64,000 nt of DNA, taken from contig JACTAT010000013.1 in NCBI GenBank assembly GCA_014526335.1, forward strand, positions 2,143,987-2,207,986. Reading direction: 5' to 3'. This DNA is from Chrysaora quinquecirrha (Eukaryota; Cnidaria; Scyphozoa; Semaeostomeae; Pelagiidae). How positions within the stretch are numbered: position 1 is the first letter of the stretch; each line of letters begins with the position of its first letter. The notes under the pieces are model-generated. The model saw only the letters and a list, made by a program, of their open reading frames with translations, ran no database searches and was not told the origin of the DNA. This document shows, piece by piece, positions 12,290-24,300 of this stretch. A program made the position numbers and the translations under genes.

Positions 12290-13200
12290 CTAAGATCCGT
12301 AATAGAAACGATATACGTAGCTAAGAACATACCTCAGCAATAAAAAGTGATCAAGGTAGCCACTCGTCACAAGAGTCCTCGTTAGACATAAAGTCAATAT
12401 TTCCCATTCACTTTCGTCACTTGAGTTGTCCTTTACCGCACAGTCATTCGTATCAGACTCTCTATACCCTTCTTCTCCGCTGTTGATAATCAGTGTTTCT
12501 ACCATCGCGCTATCCTCTGCTGCATCGGATATCGTTCGCTTGTTCGGCGGCAGATCGTCTAAGCCTGTTTTTTTCTTCCCCTCCGTTTTTGAACCTGTTT
12601 TCGAGCCTTTTTCTTGGGGGGCGCTATTCTGAATCACAACTGTCGTGATCACCCGAACATCCATCTCTTGCTTTCCTCCCACGAGTGCTTTTAACCAATG
12701 GCGGAAATTGATTGTCTACGAACCTAACCGGCTTCATATCTCCATCCCCAATCTTCCCTCAACATTCCCCCAAGTCAAGATGATTAATGTTCCTCTGCCT
12801 GCAATGATACCACACATAAGCCTGACAATGAGCTCGTTTGATAACTGGGGGCCAATCGATGACTTGTTTTTCAAGCTTTTGTACAAGCGAATTCTTTCTT
12901 CTACGTAATCTTCATTATTCTTGCCAGAATAGATCACTGAACGCACAATCTCTCTGACGTTGTTAATACCATCTTCAGTTAGCTTTCTGTCCTGCTCAAG
13001 TGACTCGAGCAAACCCAGCTTTGTTTTGTCTGCAAGAACCTTTTTGAAGATACGAAGTTTACCAGTTCTATAGAAGTACGATGTCGTATCGCGGCCTGTA
13101 ATTGCGTGGAAAGCGGAACACACCGAGCAAATATCTGATCCAAAGGAATCACAGATGACACCAGTGTCTGCATATTTCTCAGCATCCTACTTCAGAACCA
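12290..13200 (-). pseudogene. Transposon-type protein remnant, left arm
   Basis: Reading on the minus strand, 12734-13123 encodes 129 residues starting 'CSAFHAITGRDTTS' and running through 'KVLADKTKLGLLESLEQD'. A second frame (12290-12682) encodes an acidic, lysine-rich tail with 'LDDLPPNKRTISDAAEDS'. The HAITGCDTTS block is a landmark of a repetitive protein family with a PIN/XPG-like acidic-residue layout, which I know from cnidarian genomes. Here the conserved Cys is Arg. No complete frame remains, so it is a relic. Confidence 0.55.
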
Positions 13201-13286
13201 TTTATGTCTAACATGGTATTGAGAATATGCCCACACCAACAGCACTAACACATCGGTGTCTTTGGCAACAATGACCACATCACAAA

Positions 13287-14087
13287 GTGTTGCATATGAA
13301 GACCACTTCAAAGCATAAAGAAGTAACGCTGCGTGGTAAACGACTACACAGTGAACACGTCAGAAATCGAAAGAATAAGCTGCGTGGATATGGGGTAGAT
13401 CCTTTCTCAACTGGTTTTCCGAAACATATTTCTCGTGGAAATAAAATTGACGATCTCATCGTTAATGACATGCTACGAGCTCCTGAACTTGGTATGGTGC
13501 AGTTTAAATCGTTCATTGAAGACAGGCTGTTAAAGGAAACTTTCTTTTCACCGATCAAGCGAAACAAGATACAAACAGGAATTAAAAAAGAAAAAAAGAC
13601 ACCAAAAGCTATGGAAGTGTTAAAAGAAGATTGTCAGGCGTTTGGAACTATTGTCCCAAATTCACTAACTTTGGAAGAAGCTTTCCAGTACCCGATTACT
13701 TCTGTACCTTTGTCTGTTTCTTCACCAGATGGAAATTTGCGTCATTCGGAAAAGGCAACTTTTCGTAATTACCTTATAGAGGCGTCGAATGCCACATCAA
13801 AGGTGATACCAAAGAAAGCACCCTGGTTTGTAGATGGAATGGCAGCAGTGCAAACATTAAAGTCAAAGCACACTTATGGGGAATGGATGGAGGGCCTCCT
13901 TCGGTTCATCACACCACCAAACACATTTCCACGAGAAATATATTTCGGAAAACCAGTGGAGAAAGGATCTACCCCATATCCACGCAGCTTATTCTTTCGA
14001 TTTCTGACGTGTTCACTGTGTAGTCGTTTGCCACGCAGCGTTACTTCTTTATGCTTTGAAGTGGTCTTCATATGCAACACTTTGTGA
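13287..14087 (+). pseudogene. Transposon-type ORF spanning the inverted-repeat spacer
   Basis: The open frame of 266 codons is chimeric. Its first and last thirds read the two arms in non-native orientation, which is why its start and end are complementary. The spacer portion (13443-13924) looks like genuine old coding sequence, with 'VPLSVSSPDGNLRHSEKA' and 'PWFVDGMAAVQTLKSKHT'. That piece belongs upstream of the HAITGCDTTS block in the same protein family. It is not a functional host gene. Confidence 0.5.
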
Positions 14088-14972
14088 TGTGGTCATTGTT
14101 GCGAAAGACACCGATGTGTTAGTGCTGTTGGTGTGGGCATATTCTCAATACCATGTTAGACATAAATGGTATCTGAAGTATGATGCTGAGAAATATGCAG
14201 ACACTGGTGTCATCTGTGATTCCTTTGGATCAGATATTTGCTTGGTGTGTTCCGCTTTCCACGCAATTACAGGCTGCGATACGACATCATACTTATATCG
14301 AGCTAGTAAACTTCGTATCTTCAAAAGGTTCTTGCAGACAAAACAAAGCTGGGTTTGCTTGAGTCACTTGAGCAGGACAGAAAGATTGTCAGGCTCATGT
14401 ATGGTATCATTGCAGGCAGAGGAACATTAATCATCTTGACTTGGGGGAATGTTGATGGAAGATTGGGGATGGAGATATGAAGCCGGTTTGGTTCGTAGGC
14501 AATCAATTTCCGCCATTAGTTAAAAGCACTCGTGGGAGGAAAGCAAGAGATGGATGTTCGGGTGATTACGACAGTTGTGATTCAGAATAGCGCCCCCGAA
14601 GAAAAAGGCTCGAAAACAGGTTCAAAAACGGAGGGGAAGAAAGAAACAGGCTTAGACGATCTGCCGCCGAACAAGCGAACGATATCCGATGCAGCAGAGG
14701 ATAGCGCGATGGTAGAAACACTGATTATCAACAGCGGAGAAGAAGGGGATAGAGAGTCTGATACGAATGACTGTGCGGTAAAGGACAACTCAAGTGACGA
14801 AAGTGAATGGGAAATATTGACTTTATGTCTAACGAGGACTCTTGTGACGAGTGGCTACCTTGATCACTTTTTATTGCTGAGGTATGTTCTTAGCTACGTA
14901 GCTATATCGTTTCTATTACGGATCTTAGTGCTACCTGTAGGTAGGGACCATGTGATTCTTGCAACTCAGTGA
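14056..14972 (+). pseudogene. Transposon-type protein remnant, right arm
   Basis: The plus-strand frame from 14056 encodes 'VVIVAKDTDVLVLLVWAY' followed by 'CSAFHAITGCDTTSYLYR', the conserved D-T-D and G-C-D-T-T-S blocks of the family, before running out of frame. A second frame (14532-14972) encodes the same acidic tail as the left arm. A deletion of about 150 bp relative to the left arm removes the segment after the GCDTTS block. Confidence 0.55.
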
Positions 14973-15195
14973 ATGGCCAAACCTGCTAGAGAATGAATAT
15001 CGGACATTTCCAGTATATTCTGCAAATTAAATAGCTTTAAACTAACAAGGAAATTCAAAATTCAAAAGTCGGGGTAACATCGAATGACCAAAATGCTCAA
15101 TAATTCATCTAAAGCCCTCGATTTGTAGCACAAATGTGCCACAAAATAGCTGTAATAGAAGCAGAAATCACTGCCAAGGTGAGGTTGCTACTCAC

Positions 15196-15339
15196 CTTAT
15201 TTTCACCATCCCCAAATAGACTTTGATCATAACAGCAATTTTCTGACCCAGAAGAAATCTTTGCTAAAATATCCAGGTCATTGAGATGATCTGTTGTTTT
15301 TCGTTGGCCAAATAACAACCATACTCTATTGCGAACCTG
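15196..15339 (-). CDS. Receptor exon 55: start of the cytoplasmic tail
   Basis: The acceptor TTTAACAG is followed by '[13 protein letters not shown]', the membrane-proximal helix typical of adhesion GPCRs, and then a polar stretch with '[16 protein letters not shown]'. AAG|GTGAGT at 15190-15195 is an excellent donor. If it is used, the last exon lies left of the inverted repeat. If it is not, the frame runs 29 codons further and stops inside the transposon-derived arm at 15109. Confidence 0.75.
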
Positions 15340-18300
15340 TTAAATATTAAAGAAATTAATGAAGGAAATAATCCAAGAAAACTTTAAGATTGTACTATAT
15401 GTATATGTCTATTTTTATTAAGTTGACGTGGATGAAATCGAGGGGAAATTCACTTCTGGGAATCTTTGACATCCTCAGCTTGAATCTCTATTGTTTTCGA
15501 AGGAATCTTGTAAAAATCCTTTTGTTTCAATGGGAATCTCGTGCGCCTTTTCTACTAGTGAAATGCCCTCGGATGAAATGCTGTTATGTGCGAAAAAACA
15601 GACAATAGCAGTATATTCAGATGAGTACAAACCTCGTGGTTTAGAAGACAATTGCTCGCAAAGAAAACGATCCCCTGTAGAGAGAAATTATTGGAATTCA
15701 GAAAGGTACAGTATTTCCTTGAATAAGTGCCCAGCCTTGAATAACCGCTCATTTTGGATTAAGCTTCCTATCAGGTTGTTCCCAGACACTCCTTTGACAG
15801 TGTTTGTGCAAGCTCTTGTGGGTAGGAATCGAGAAACACCTGCAAAACTTAGTTTTCGTCAGAACGTCAGTTTATTCATAGATCTTCAAATAATTGCTCC
15901 TCTTTGGGATGAATATTTAAATAAGCGCCCCATGCGCTTAATCGAGGAAATGTGGTATTAAGATTCAGGGTTCAAAAAATCTTATAATAGTTAAGAGTTG
16001 TAAAAAACTTCAAAAGTGCGACGAACAGCGGAAACCTTATAGGGAGTACTAGACAGATTTTTTGGGATTTTTCGTCTGAGAATTCCTGCTTTTCTGAACG
16101 CGCATTCTATATATACAAAGCGAATGCCGTACATGCTTACCTGTAAGGCATTGAATGCAAGATAGCTGTATCTGATGATGATGCCATTTTGCATTACACT
16201 TATTACTGCCAAACTCCAAGTAATGCTGATAGCTACTGCAACAGCAACACACGATCTCAATCCGTCTCTATCAAAGAGAAAAGTATTGCCTGGTTAAGAG
16301 CATTATTGTGCACATAACAAAACCTGATTTTTGGTTTACGGAGATTGTGATCTTCTGTTTTAGTAAGGCAAGTGTTTCAAAAATACTGGGTTGGATTCAC
16401 GTAGAGTTTTATAGACATATAGCCTTAAAGAAATCATATTGTAGAAGTAATAAAACTTTACAATACCACTTACTTTGCAGAAAGTTTCTTTGTTTCTTGG
16501 AACACAAAATTGATATCATCCTGCAGAACGGTATTGCTTGTTTCAGAGTTATAGACACCAAGCACCATACCAAATACCACAATATTTCCCTTAAAACGAG
16601 AAAACACAAAATCCTTACATTATAAAAGATTATCAATGAAATTTTCTACTTTTCAAAAAAAGTGGGTAGCAGATTCTATTTTTAACAGCAAACACATTAA
16701 TCGGCTACGGGATGGATTTGGGGACAGCATGTCAACCCTATTTTTGTCGAGAAACAATTTCCTACTTTGTCTAAGTTTGATAATAAAATGTTTGGAGGTA
16801 CAGAAGCGTGAGTAAGAAGGAATTCAAAGAAGACTCTCTACATAAAAATCCTGATAAATTTTATTTCAAACACCTTAAACAAAATGCACGCGAAACAAGA
16901 CTTAACGAAGAATAAATATATAGATATATTTAGTTGGTTATATAGAGATTTGAATTATCTATGATATCTCAAACCTTACCATTAGAAGAAATGCAACTGG
17001 GGGAGTAATAAAGAAACTATGATATCTTGGGACAGCCAACATCTAGAGAAAAGTAAAGTATTAGAACATTAGAAGATGGCCAGACAATCAAACGTCAGAC
17101 AAATATATGAAATTTGCTTGTTAAACGAAATGTTTGACTGTCTGGCTACGCAGCAAAACATTTCTTCTTGTCTATTTTTGCTTGCGAAAAGCCGAAAATG
17201 TTTTTCAAAAACATATAGCTATGAAAATTCTGCTTGTCAAGCATTGCTTCATGGCGTGATCACAAGGCAAAATTAAGATCAGAGTCTAGGATTAAGATTA
17301 AGCCAAAAATTACACACTTTTTTTATAAGAATACAGTCTATAAGAATATTCAGGCTCAAAATTGCCAAAGAACAATGGAAATTTAAGAATAATAATGGAA
17401 AAGTTCGAGCCTTTGGCAAAAATTAGGATATTCTTATAAAAAGAGTGTGTAGAACACTCGCCAAAACCAAGACTTACTTGCTCTTATAAAAAACAACTGT
17501 GTACAGTAGGAGTTATCAACATGCATGTATATCAAAAAGATAATCTATTTCATGCACAAGGAATGCAGTGAAACTAATGTGTTAGTGAAGTAATAAGGAA
17601 TATTAACCACAAAAACCACTCACAGTTTGCCATAAACGTATTTTTCATAGAAGATTGCAGATGACAAAGCAACTGTAGCCAGTGGGAAACCTTGAAAAAT
17701 TTCATCCTCAGAGATTAGTTAATCGTGGTTTGATTTTAAATGATTAGATGGCAGTGATTTGGAAAAAAATAAGAGAATAAGTAAATTAAAAAAAGATTTT
17801 GGAAGATTAGTAAAGTCCACATGAAAAATACAACAATGAACATTAATTTTGTTACTCTGTCGATAGCAAAAGTAATTTTAGAGATTTGATCTCCATTTTC
17901 AGTGAATGTTTTTCGGTGAAAGATTGTTTTGTGGAACTCCAGGATAAATGTAGATATAATAAGATAACATGCAGGGAAAATGCATAAGGCAAAAGGGGTA
18001 GAATTATGATACAGGTCGTAGCTTTCGCTCCTTAGGCCAATCTGCTAAAGATAGGTCGCTCAGAACTACTCTCAGCATTAGGCCATCCAATTCAATTTTT
18101 TAAGTAAATGGTTGTTGTTGTTGCTAAAGGTTGCCGTTGCAGTTTTCGAAAATTGGAACTGACGTAATTAGTCTACATAAGGGACTTGTTTGGAAAATTG
18201 TTGAGATATGGGATATTCGGATCCCTAATCGGGGGTCTCGTCAATGTAATGCGTACTCCCTCTAATAAACCTTTGCTTTGTTAAAAAGCCAATGAACGCA

Positions 18301-21300
18301 ACTAGACGCCTACACTCGTTACAAGAGTTATGGGGAGCGAGGTTCTTCAACAACAACAGCAACGTTGTACACAGCGTTATTGAAACGAATGGCCTAAATG
18401 AATGGCTTTATTTAAATGAATGATCTAAATGCAAACGCGTGTTTGAAATGACCGTGACTTATATATTGGCGCAAGGAACAGGAGACCAGCGACTAGACTT
18501 ATTACATTCGTCGTAGTCTACGCTCCTCCACACTACACCACCCCACTCCCACTCTAAGAAAACGGCTGTATGTTGTTGTAGTTGTTAGAAGCCGTTTCCG
18601 AAAGAGTGGGAGGAAGGTAATAAGTCTAATCAGCGACCAGCAACCCATGTAATAATTCAAAATCTTACCGTATCCTAAAGCAAAATATCTTCCAGTTGAC
18701 AACCTCCTTTTCGTATCTTGGTCTCGAACTAGTGCTCTATACAAATGCATACATTCAGCAACAATCCATGAAAAGTTCGCGATGATGAGGTAGTGGGTGA
18801 AAATGGCAATAATTTTGCAAAGGGCCTGAAATATAAGAATGAACAAGAAATGACTGATAAAATAGTTCAGGTTCTAGGAGTGCCACTTTTGGACAAGACA
18901 AGGAAATAGCTGCTTAAGTGAAGTACAGCTCTAAGCAATTATCATCGTGCACAAAGGGTAAGCACAATAATAATCTCTCGGAAGAAACAGAACATTTCGA
19001 AGTCTTACTTGGTGAGGGATATCTTGTCGACCAAATATGAAGACAATCTGTGACAAAATTGCTACAAATGCCATATTGCCATGTACAATCAACAGGCTTT
19101 TGTCACACCTGCAAGGAGAATGTCTTAATTTAATATCTAATGCCTCTCAATGAAAACACGAAGATAGAAGCTACAAGTAGAGTCCCAGTTACAGAAAGTC
19201 AGATCAGGTGATGTCCAGTCCAGTCCAGTCCAGTCCAGTCCAGTCCAGTCCAGTCCAGTCCAGTCCAGTCCAGTCCAGTCCAGTCCAGTCCAGTCCAGTC
19301 CAGTCCAGTCCAGTCCAGTCCAGTCCAGTCCAGTCCAGTCCAGTCAAGTCAAGTCAAGTCAAGTCAAGTCAAGTCAAGTCAAGTCAAGTCAAGTCAAGTC
19401 AAGTCAAGTCAAGTCAAGTCAAGTCAAGTCAAGTCAAGTCAAGTCAAGTTACGTCAAGTGAAGTGAAGTGAAGTCAATTGAAGTCAAATCAAGTCAAGTC
19501 AAGCCGAGCCAAGTCAAGCCATGTTAAGTCGCGTATACAAGATTCTAGCATAGCATTCAAAGCAAAGAAAACTTAAATACCTCAACCACAGTTCCGCTAG
19601 CACTGTTAGAATGAAGAAGAAGCATGAAATACCACAACTTATGTAGGAGAACAGTTTGTAAAATGAGTCGTCGATTCCATCATTTGGATCCTAAAATTAG
19701 GAAAAGTAGTGAATAGTCAAACATTATGATACCTCAAGACAGACAATAAATCTCTCATTAAAAACAGGGAAGATCGGAAGCATATTGGTATTGAACATGG
19801 TAGAAAAACTTTTAAGATAGAAAAACTAGCGAAAGTCTAATATAGCACTTTGTTAAAGAGAGACGGATAACTAATCTGTACTGAATCTTACAGGCAACGT
19901 CTGTAGAAGAAGGTAGATAGAGCTGCATAAGAATTTAAGTACAACACAGGAGACAGGCGATATTGAAGCTACTTGCCTTGTTCGATGTGTAATTCAGAAG
20001 ACCGAAAATCCCCAGGCTAGAGAACTGACAATTTGCTGCGAGAGAATCGGACTGCAGAATTGCGCTTTCTTTTGGTTCCCATGTTATTGAAGCGTCTCTA
20101 AAATATGAGAATAAAAAAATGATAAAAAAGCTCCAATAATTTACCCAGCTATCAGTGGCGTAATTGAGAAGCTCGAGGCCTGTAGGGTTATATAGTACGA
20201 TTGGGCCCTGATGCAGAGACGGAGAAGTGAAGTGCGCTCAACGGGGATGGGCGCTCCGGGTAGTGGCGAAAAATGCACGTTATGTGTCCCGTAGTAGCAA
20301 CTGTTTATAAGGAGGCCTGAGGAAGCCTTTTGACATAGTATGGTTTCAAAGCAGACAATTCGAAATCTGTCGGGGGCAATTTAGGGCCAACTTTTGTGTC
20401 GCCGGCCAACTGAGGGGGCCTAAACAGCGTTACGCCATTGGGCTACTACCGAATGGACTAAGAACTACTACCGGAATCGTTTCGCGCGGATCTGAGGAAT
20501 AAAGGCATAGGCATCGGCAAGAGCGAATATAAATATTGGTAGAAATTGCTTTAGACAACTTACATTTGAGACTTTTTCAATACAGCGCAGGTCGGCGCTG
20601 AAGCATTCCAATCCTACAAAGAGGCAAGAAGAGAAGTTTACAGTTACAGAGGCATTACTATCAATGACAGAAATTGTGTTCATTACAAAGAAGATTACAA
20701 ATGTAGAGCAAGGGAAGGCAAGCCTATCCTGATCCCTACTGACAACAAAAAATAGGGAGACGAGGGGTACAGTGGACGGACACTAAGAACAAATATAATC
20801 AGTCAAGCTGTTCTTAAACTCACTGTTTAATTTCTAATCATCCTATGAGCAGCAACAGGTTAATGGAACTGAATGCTTAGAGTTACGTGACCTGATTGGT
20901 TGATTGGTCTAAGAAGTCTCTATAACGGGGATCAGAATATCCCATATCCCTACTTTCTTAACAAATTCCTTATCCCATATATATATTTTCCTTTTATCAC
21001 AGAATTTCACAAAAAAATATCCCATATCCCTAATACGCTCATTGGGCCTCAAAAAGCATAAGTATAGGCAACAATTCATAATCAGGCGCTTGTGCCGTTG
21101 CTATTCCTGCATCAGGGCGTATTTTCTTGGTAACCTCCTGATTTTGGGAGATCTTCCAAAATCTGTAAACGGTAGACTTAGCAGGAAAAAGTTTCCTGCA
21201 CCAAAAAAAACACAGCTGCCGAAAACGGTAGGTTGATCTGAACAAACTCGAACTAAACCATTCATTTTACAACGAGGACGAGATTCCTTTCGATGTCTGC

Positions 21301-24300
21301 GAAACCTTCCAGCTTCAGAGACAGAAGGTTTTGGAGGCCTGCGAAACCTGCCGTCAGAGTCAGGAAAAAGTTACGGTCACATGGTCATTGACCGGAGGAA
21401 GATCCAGTAGAACAATAGAAAATATTTTGCCACACCCAAAACACGCCTATTTTTCATTGTTAAGCGAGGAAGGTTTCCAGCTAGGGGTATTTTGGTCTGG
21501 AGGAAGGTTGAACATTTTTCTGGACTCTGCCTGCCGTTTTCAGAAGAAGTACCCAAAAAATACGTCTCGACGTCTGCCGAAAAGAGAAGGCGTCTGCTGA
21601 AAAATCAGGACCAAAAAATACGCCCTTAGATGGGCCTTTTTCTAATAAGAGTAAGAATACAATATGCGAGTTCTGATGATAATGTACCTTAAAACTGAAG
21701 GAAATTCTTAAGGGTTCCTTAATATTTCCATAAAAGCTCTCTGGATCAGGTACAACAGAAGTCTTGACAATAAAAGGAGCCACACGTGATAAAGACGAAG
21801 CTCTAGAAGAAGAGAGAAACGTAATCATTACAGCCGACCTCGAAAGAATTAGCTCAGTTATATTGAAAATAATTATGCGATTAATCAATAAGTATTCGGA
21901 GGAAATATCATTTTGAGGTGCCCTGCAGGCTGCAAGCAATGATAAGCAGCAAGCAAGTCCACACTTTCAGTTACCTCACGTGCTACCCTGTGTACCAGAG
22001 CCCCGATGGGTCAGACAGAGAAAGAGAGAGGAAAATGAGATACAAGAAAGGGGAGAAAAAAATCTTTATATTTCTCGTTGAAAATGCTGATCACAATTGA
22101 TCTTGTTTCTCCTTCTGTCTGTTTTCCTCTTTGTTCGTTTTCCTGTCCCTATGACCCATCGGGGCTCTGGTGGTACCAAGGGTACTTTCGTGCTGAGAGC
22201 ATGAGTCAAGGAAAAACGGTTGTGTTGCTTGCTTGATTCCTCTAAAAAAGTGTAAGCGATCATCATCAAACTTATAAGATATGGAGATTTCAAATATTTC
22301 CATTCAAAGACGAGGTTTTGTGCACAGATTTCTGTGCCCCCTGGGAGAGAGATCCGCTGATGAGATTCCCAAAGTAAAGGAGGAACAAGGAGGGCGTTTT
22401 GTTCTAAGGGTGAAAGCAGAAAAAACATGTCTTTTTTATCAGGTCACAAAGCTTTAGAATCCAAAAAATAGACATCCGAGGATGAAGGACGGGTGATATA
22501 TATTTAGCGTGACATTCATGAGTAGGTCACTTATAGCAACATTAGTAATAGAAATTACAGTAATACTACAATACTATAAGTTTTGTGGTGAATTTAATTG
22601 GAAGTAATGACGTGGCTCCTTGAACAGTGAAATAAGAAGATTACGTAGTAAAGGAATCTCGTTTGATTTGGAACACCCTGATGCAAGATTATCAAAAAAA
22701 GTCCTCGCTGTCGATGACGTATATGTTACATGAGATTAAGAAATAAAATCCTTTCTCTATTGCTAAGTTAAGAAATTCTTGTCCTTTTAATCTTTTAATG
22801 TATTATACTATTTTCAAACATGTCTCTAAAATAGGGGCTTTGCTGTTTTACTTGCCACAAAAGCACACGAAAACAGAAATATAATTACTAAATAAAACAT
22901 GAAAAAACAATGCCGGTGGGGTATGATTCATCAGACACACCCAATGATTTATAAAATACAGTGGCGCTAACAGAAATCGTGTACACTAATATTTTGCATA
23001 GCAAATCCATCTTTTACAACCGTAAACAAAAGGGCGGTTAAACATCAGCGCGATAAACTAACAAAATAACTAAATTATAACATTCAACGTTATCTCTGAG
23101 AGACCACAGATGCAAAATACATTGTTAATCTTACCAATACCCGAGGATTTTTAAGTTTTGTTTAGAAAGCTTTTGTAAAAGCCAAAGTCAACGGAAGGGA
23201 TAGCTTCTGTGCCGACTTTACTGTCTACTGCGACGGAGAGCACTGTGAAGGAGAACACTGCGAAGGAGAGCCTATCTTTACATGATCCGCATCCGGCTCT
23301 CCTTCACAGTGGACATTTAAGTCTGCACGCAGGCTTCAGAAGGGATCATTCTATGCAGAAGTCTTATATATATCATATGCTGTATGCTGCATTAAATGTC
23401 TCGAGTCTATTTTTATTCCTGTCTCTCTTACCACTGATTGAATAATGGAATTTCAATGCAACAATTTGCTGTGCAGTGATTGGCTGAACCCGATCCTGGG
23501 AATTTCCCAGACCAAGAGGAATGAGCGAATCAGTACACATCTCAGTGAATACTGCGTTTTTATTGACGCAGCCGGTTTTTTGACCAGTCCAGTAGGATTG
23601 TGGACAGTTCATGAGTGTTACGCTGACCAAAAACGTGATTGAGTTTTTGCTTGAAGAAATGTGTTTACGAAATTGCGAGAAATAATGGAAAGATCTTTGG
23701 ACATCATCATTGGTGCATTTCCATCCGCATGGTCTTGATTTCCGCCTTTTATTCAATTGTTTCGGTCTGATTCTGAAGTTTACACTTTTTTTTAATAAGC
23801 AACTTGACTTTTGTCCAGCCCTCAAAGTTGCTTAAAATTTTAGACATTTCAGCCCTCAAAGTAGCTTAAAAGTTGCTTAGCATTTTTTATACCTAACGAC
23901 CACCACTGACTTCATTGGTCAAAATCGTCAACTGTTAGGCCTACAACACGACTTTTGGGAGACAGTAAGTGGAAAGACGTTAGCTAACGAACTTCAACAT
24001 TCAAAACATAAGAACGAACAGTTTCCTAACAACAAGAAAGAGTATAAGCTTGGTTGTTTGACTTCTTAGTTGCTTACAGTAATTCAATTGAGCCCTCAAG
24101 TTGCTTAATGTTAAGGTCAGTTCAGCCCTAGTTGCTTATTGAGCGGTTCCTTATTAAAAAAAGTTTATACTCTGAGGAGTGTCAGACGAAAGAGATTTTA
24201 AGGATGTCCAAAGATGTTTCTGCTATTGCTTGCAATTTTGAAGCTTTGCGCCACTGAAAAACTACTCAAATGTATCTACATTCTCTGCCGAACATTAGAA

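Larger units (their letters stand above)
12059..15170. repeat. Large inverted repeat of a transposon-derived segment
   Basis: The left arm (12059-13442) and right arm (13925-15170) are inverted copies of each other with high identity by eye, separated by a 482-bp unique spacer. The right arm lacks about 150 bp present in the left arm (12830-12982). Each arm carries the same coding remnants. The outer ends converge on the same sequence (AGCAGAA-TCAC), so one event duplicated and inverted the segment. The right end stops 25 bp short of the receptor exon at 15196. Confidence 0.85.

Noticed and set aside
13280..14087. A complete 266-codon host gene on the plus strand
   Set aside because: Its two ends are the same repeat arm read in opposite senses; only the spacer part looks like old transposon coding sequence.
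15991..16140. Direct read-through from the TM6/TM7 exon as the receptor C-terminus
   Set aside because: A strong GTAAGC donor lies after 'FNALQ', and the 42-nt exon at 15633-15674 supplies the rest of TM7 in the right phase.
19208..19471. Open frame of [10 protein letters not shown] repeats
   Set aside because: It is the translation of the pentamer microsatellite in an intron.
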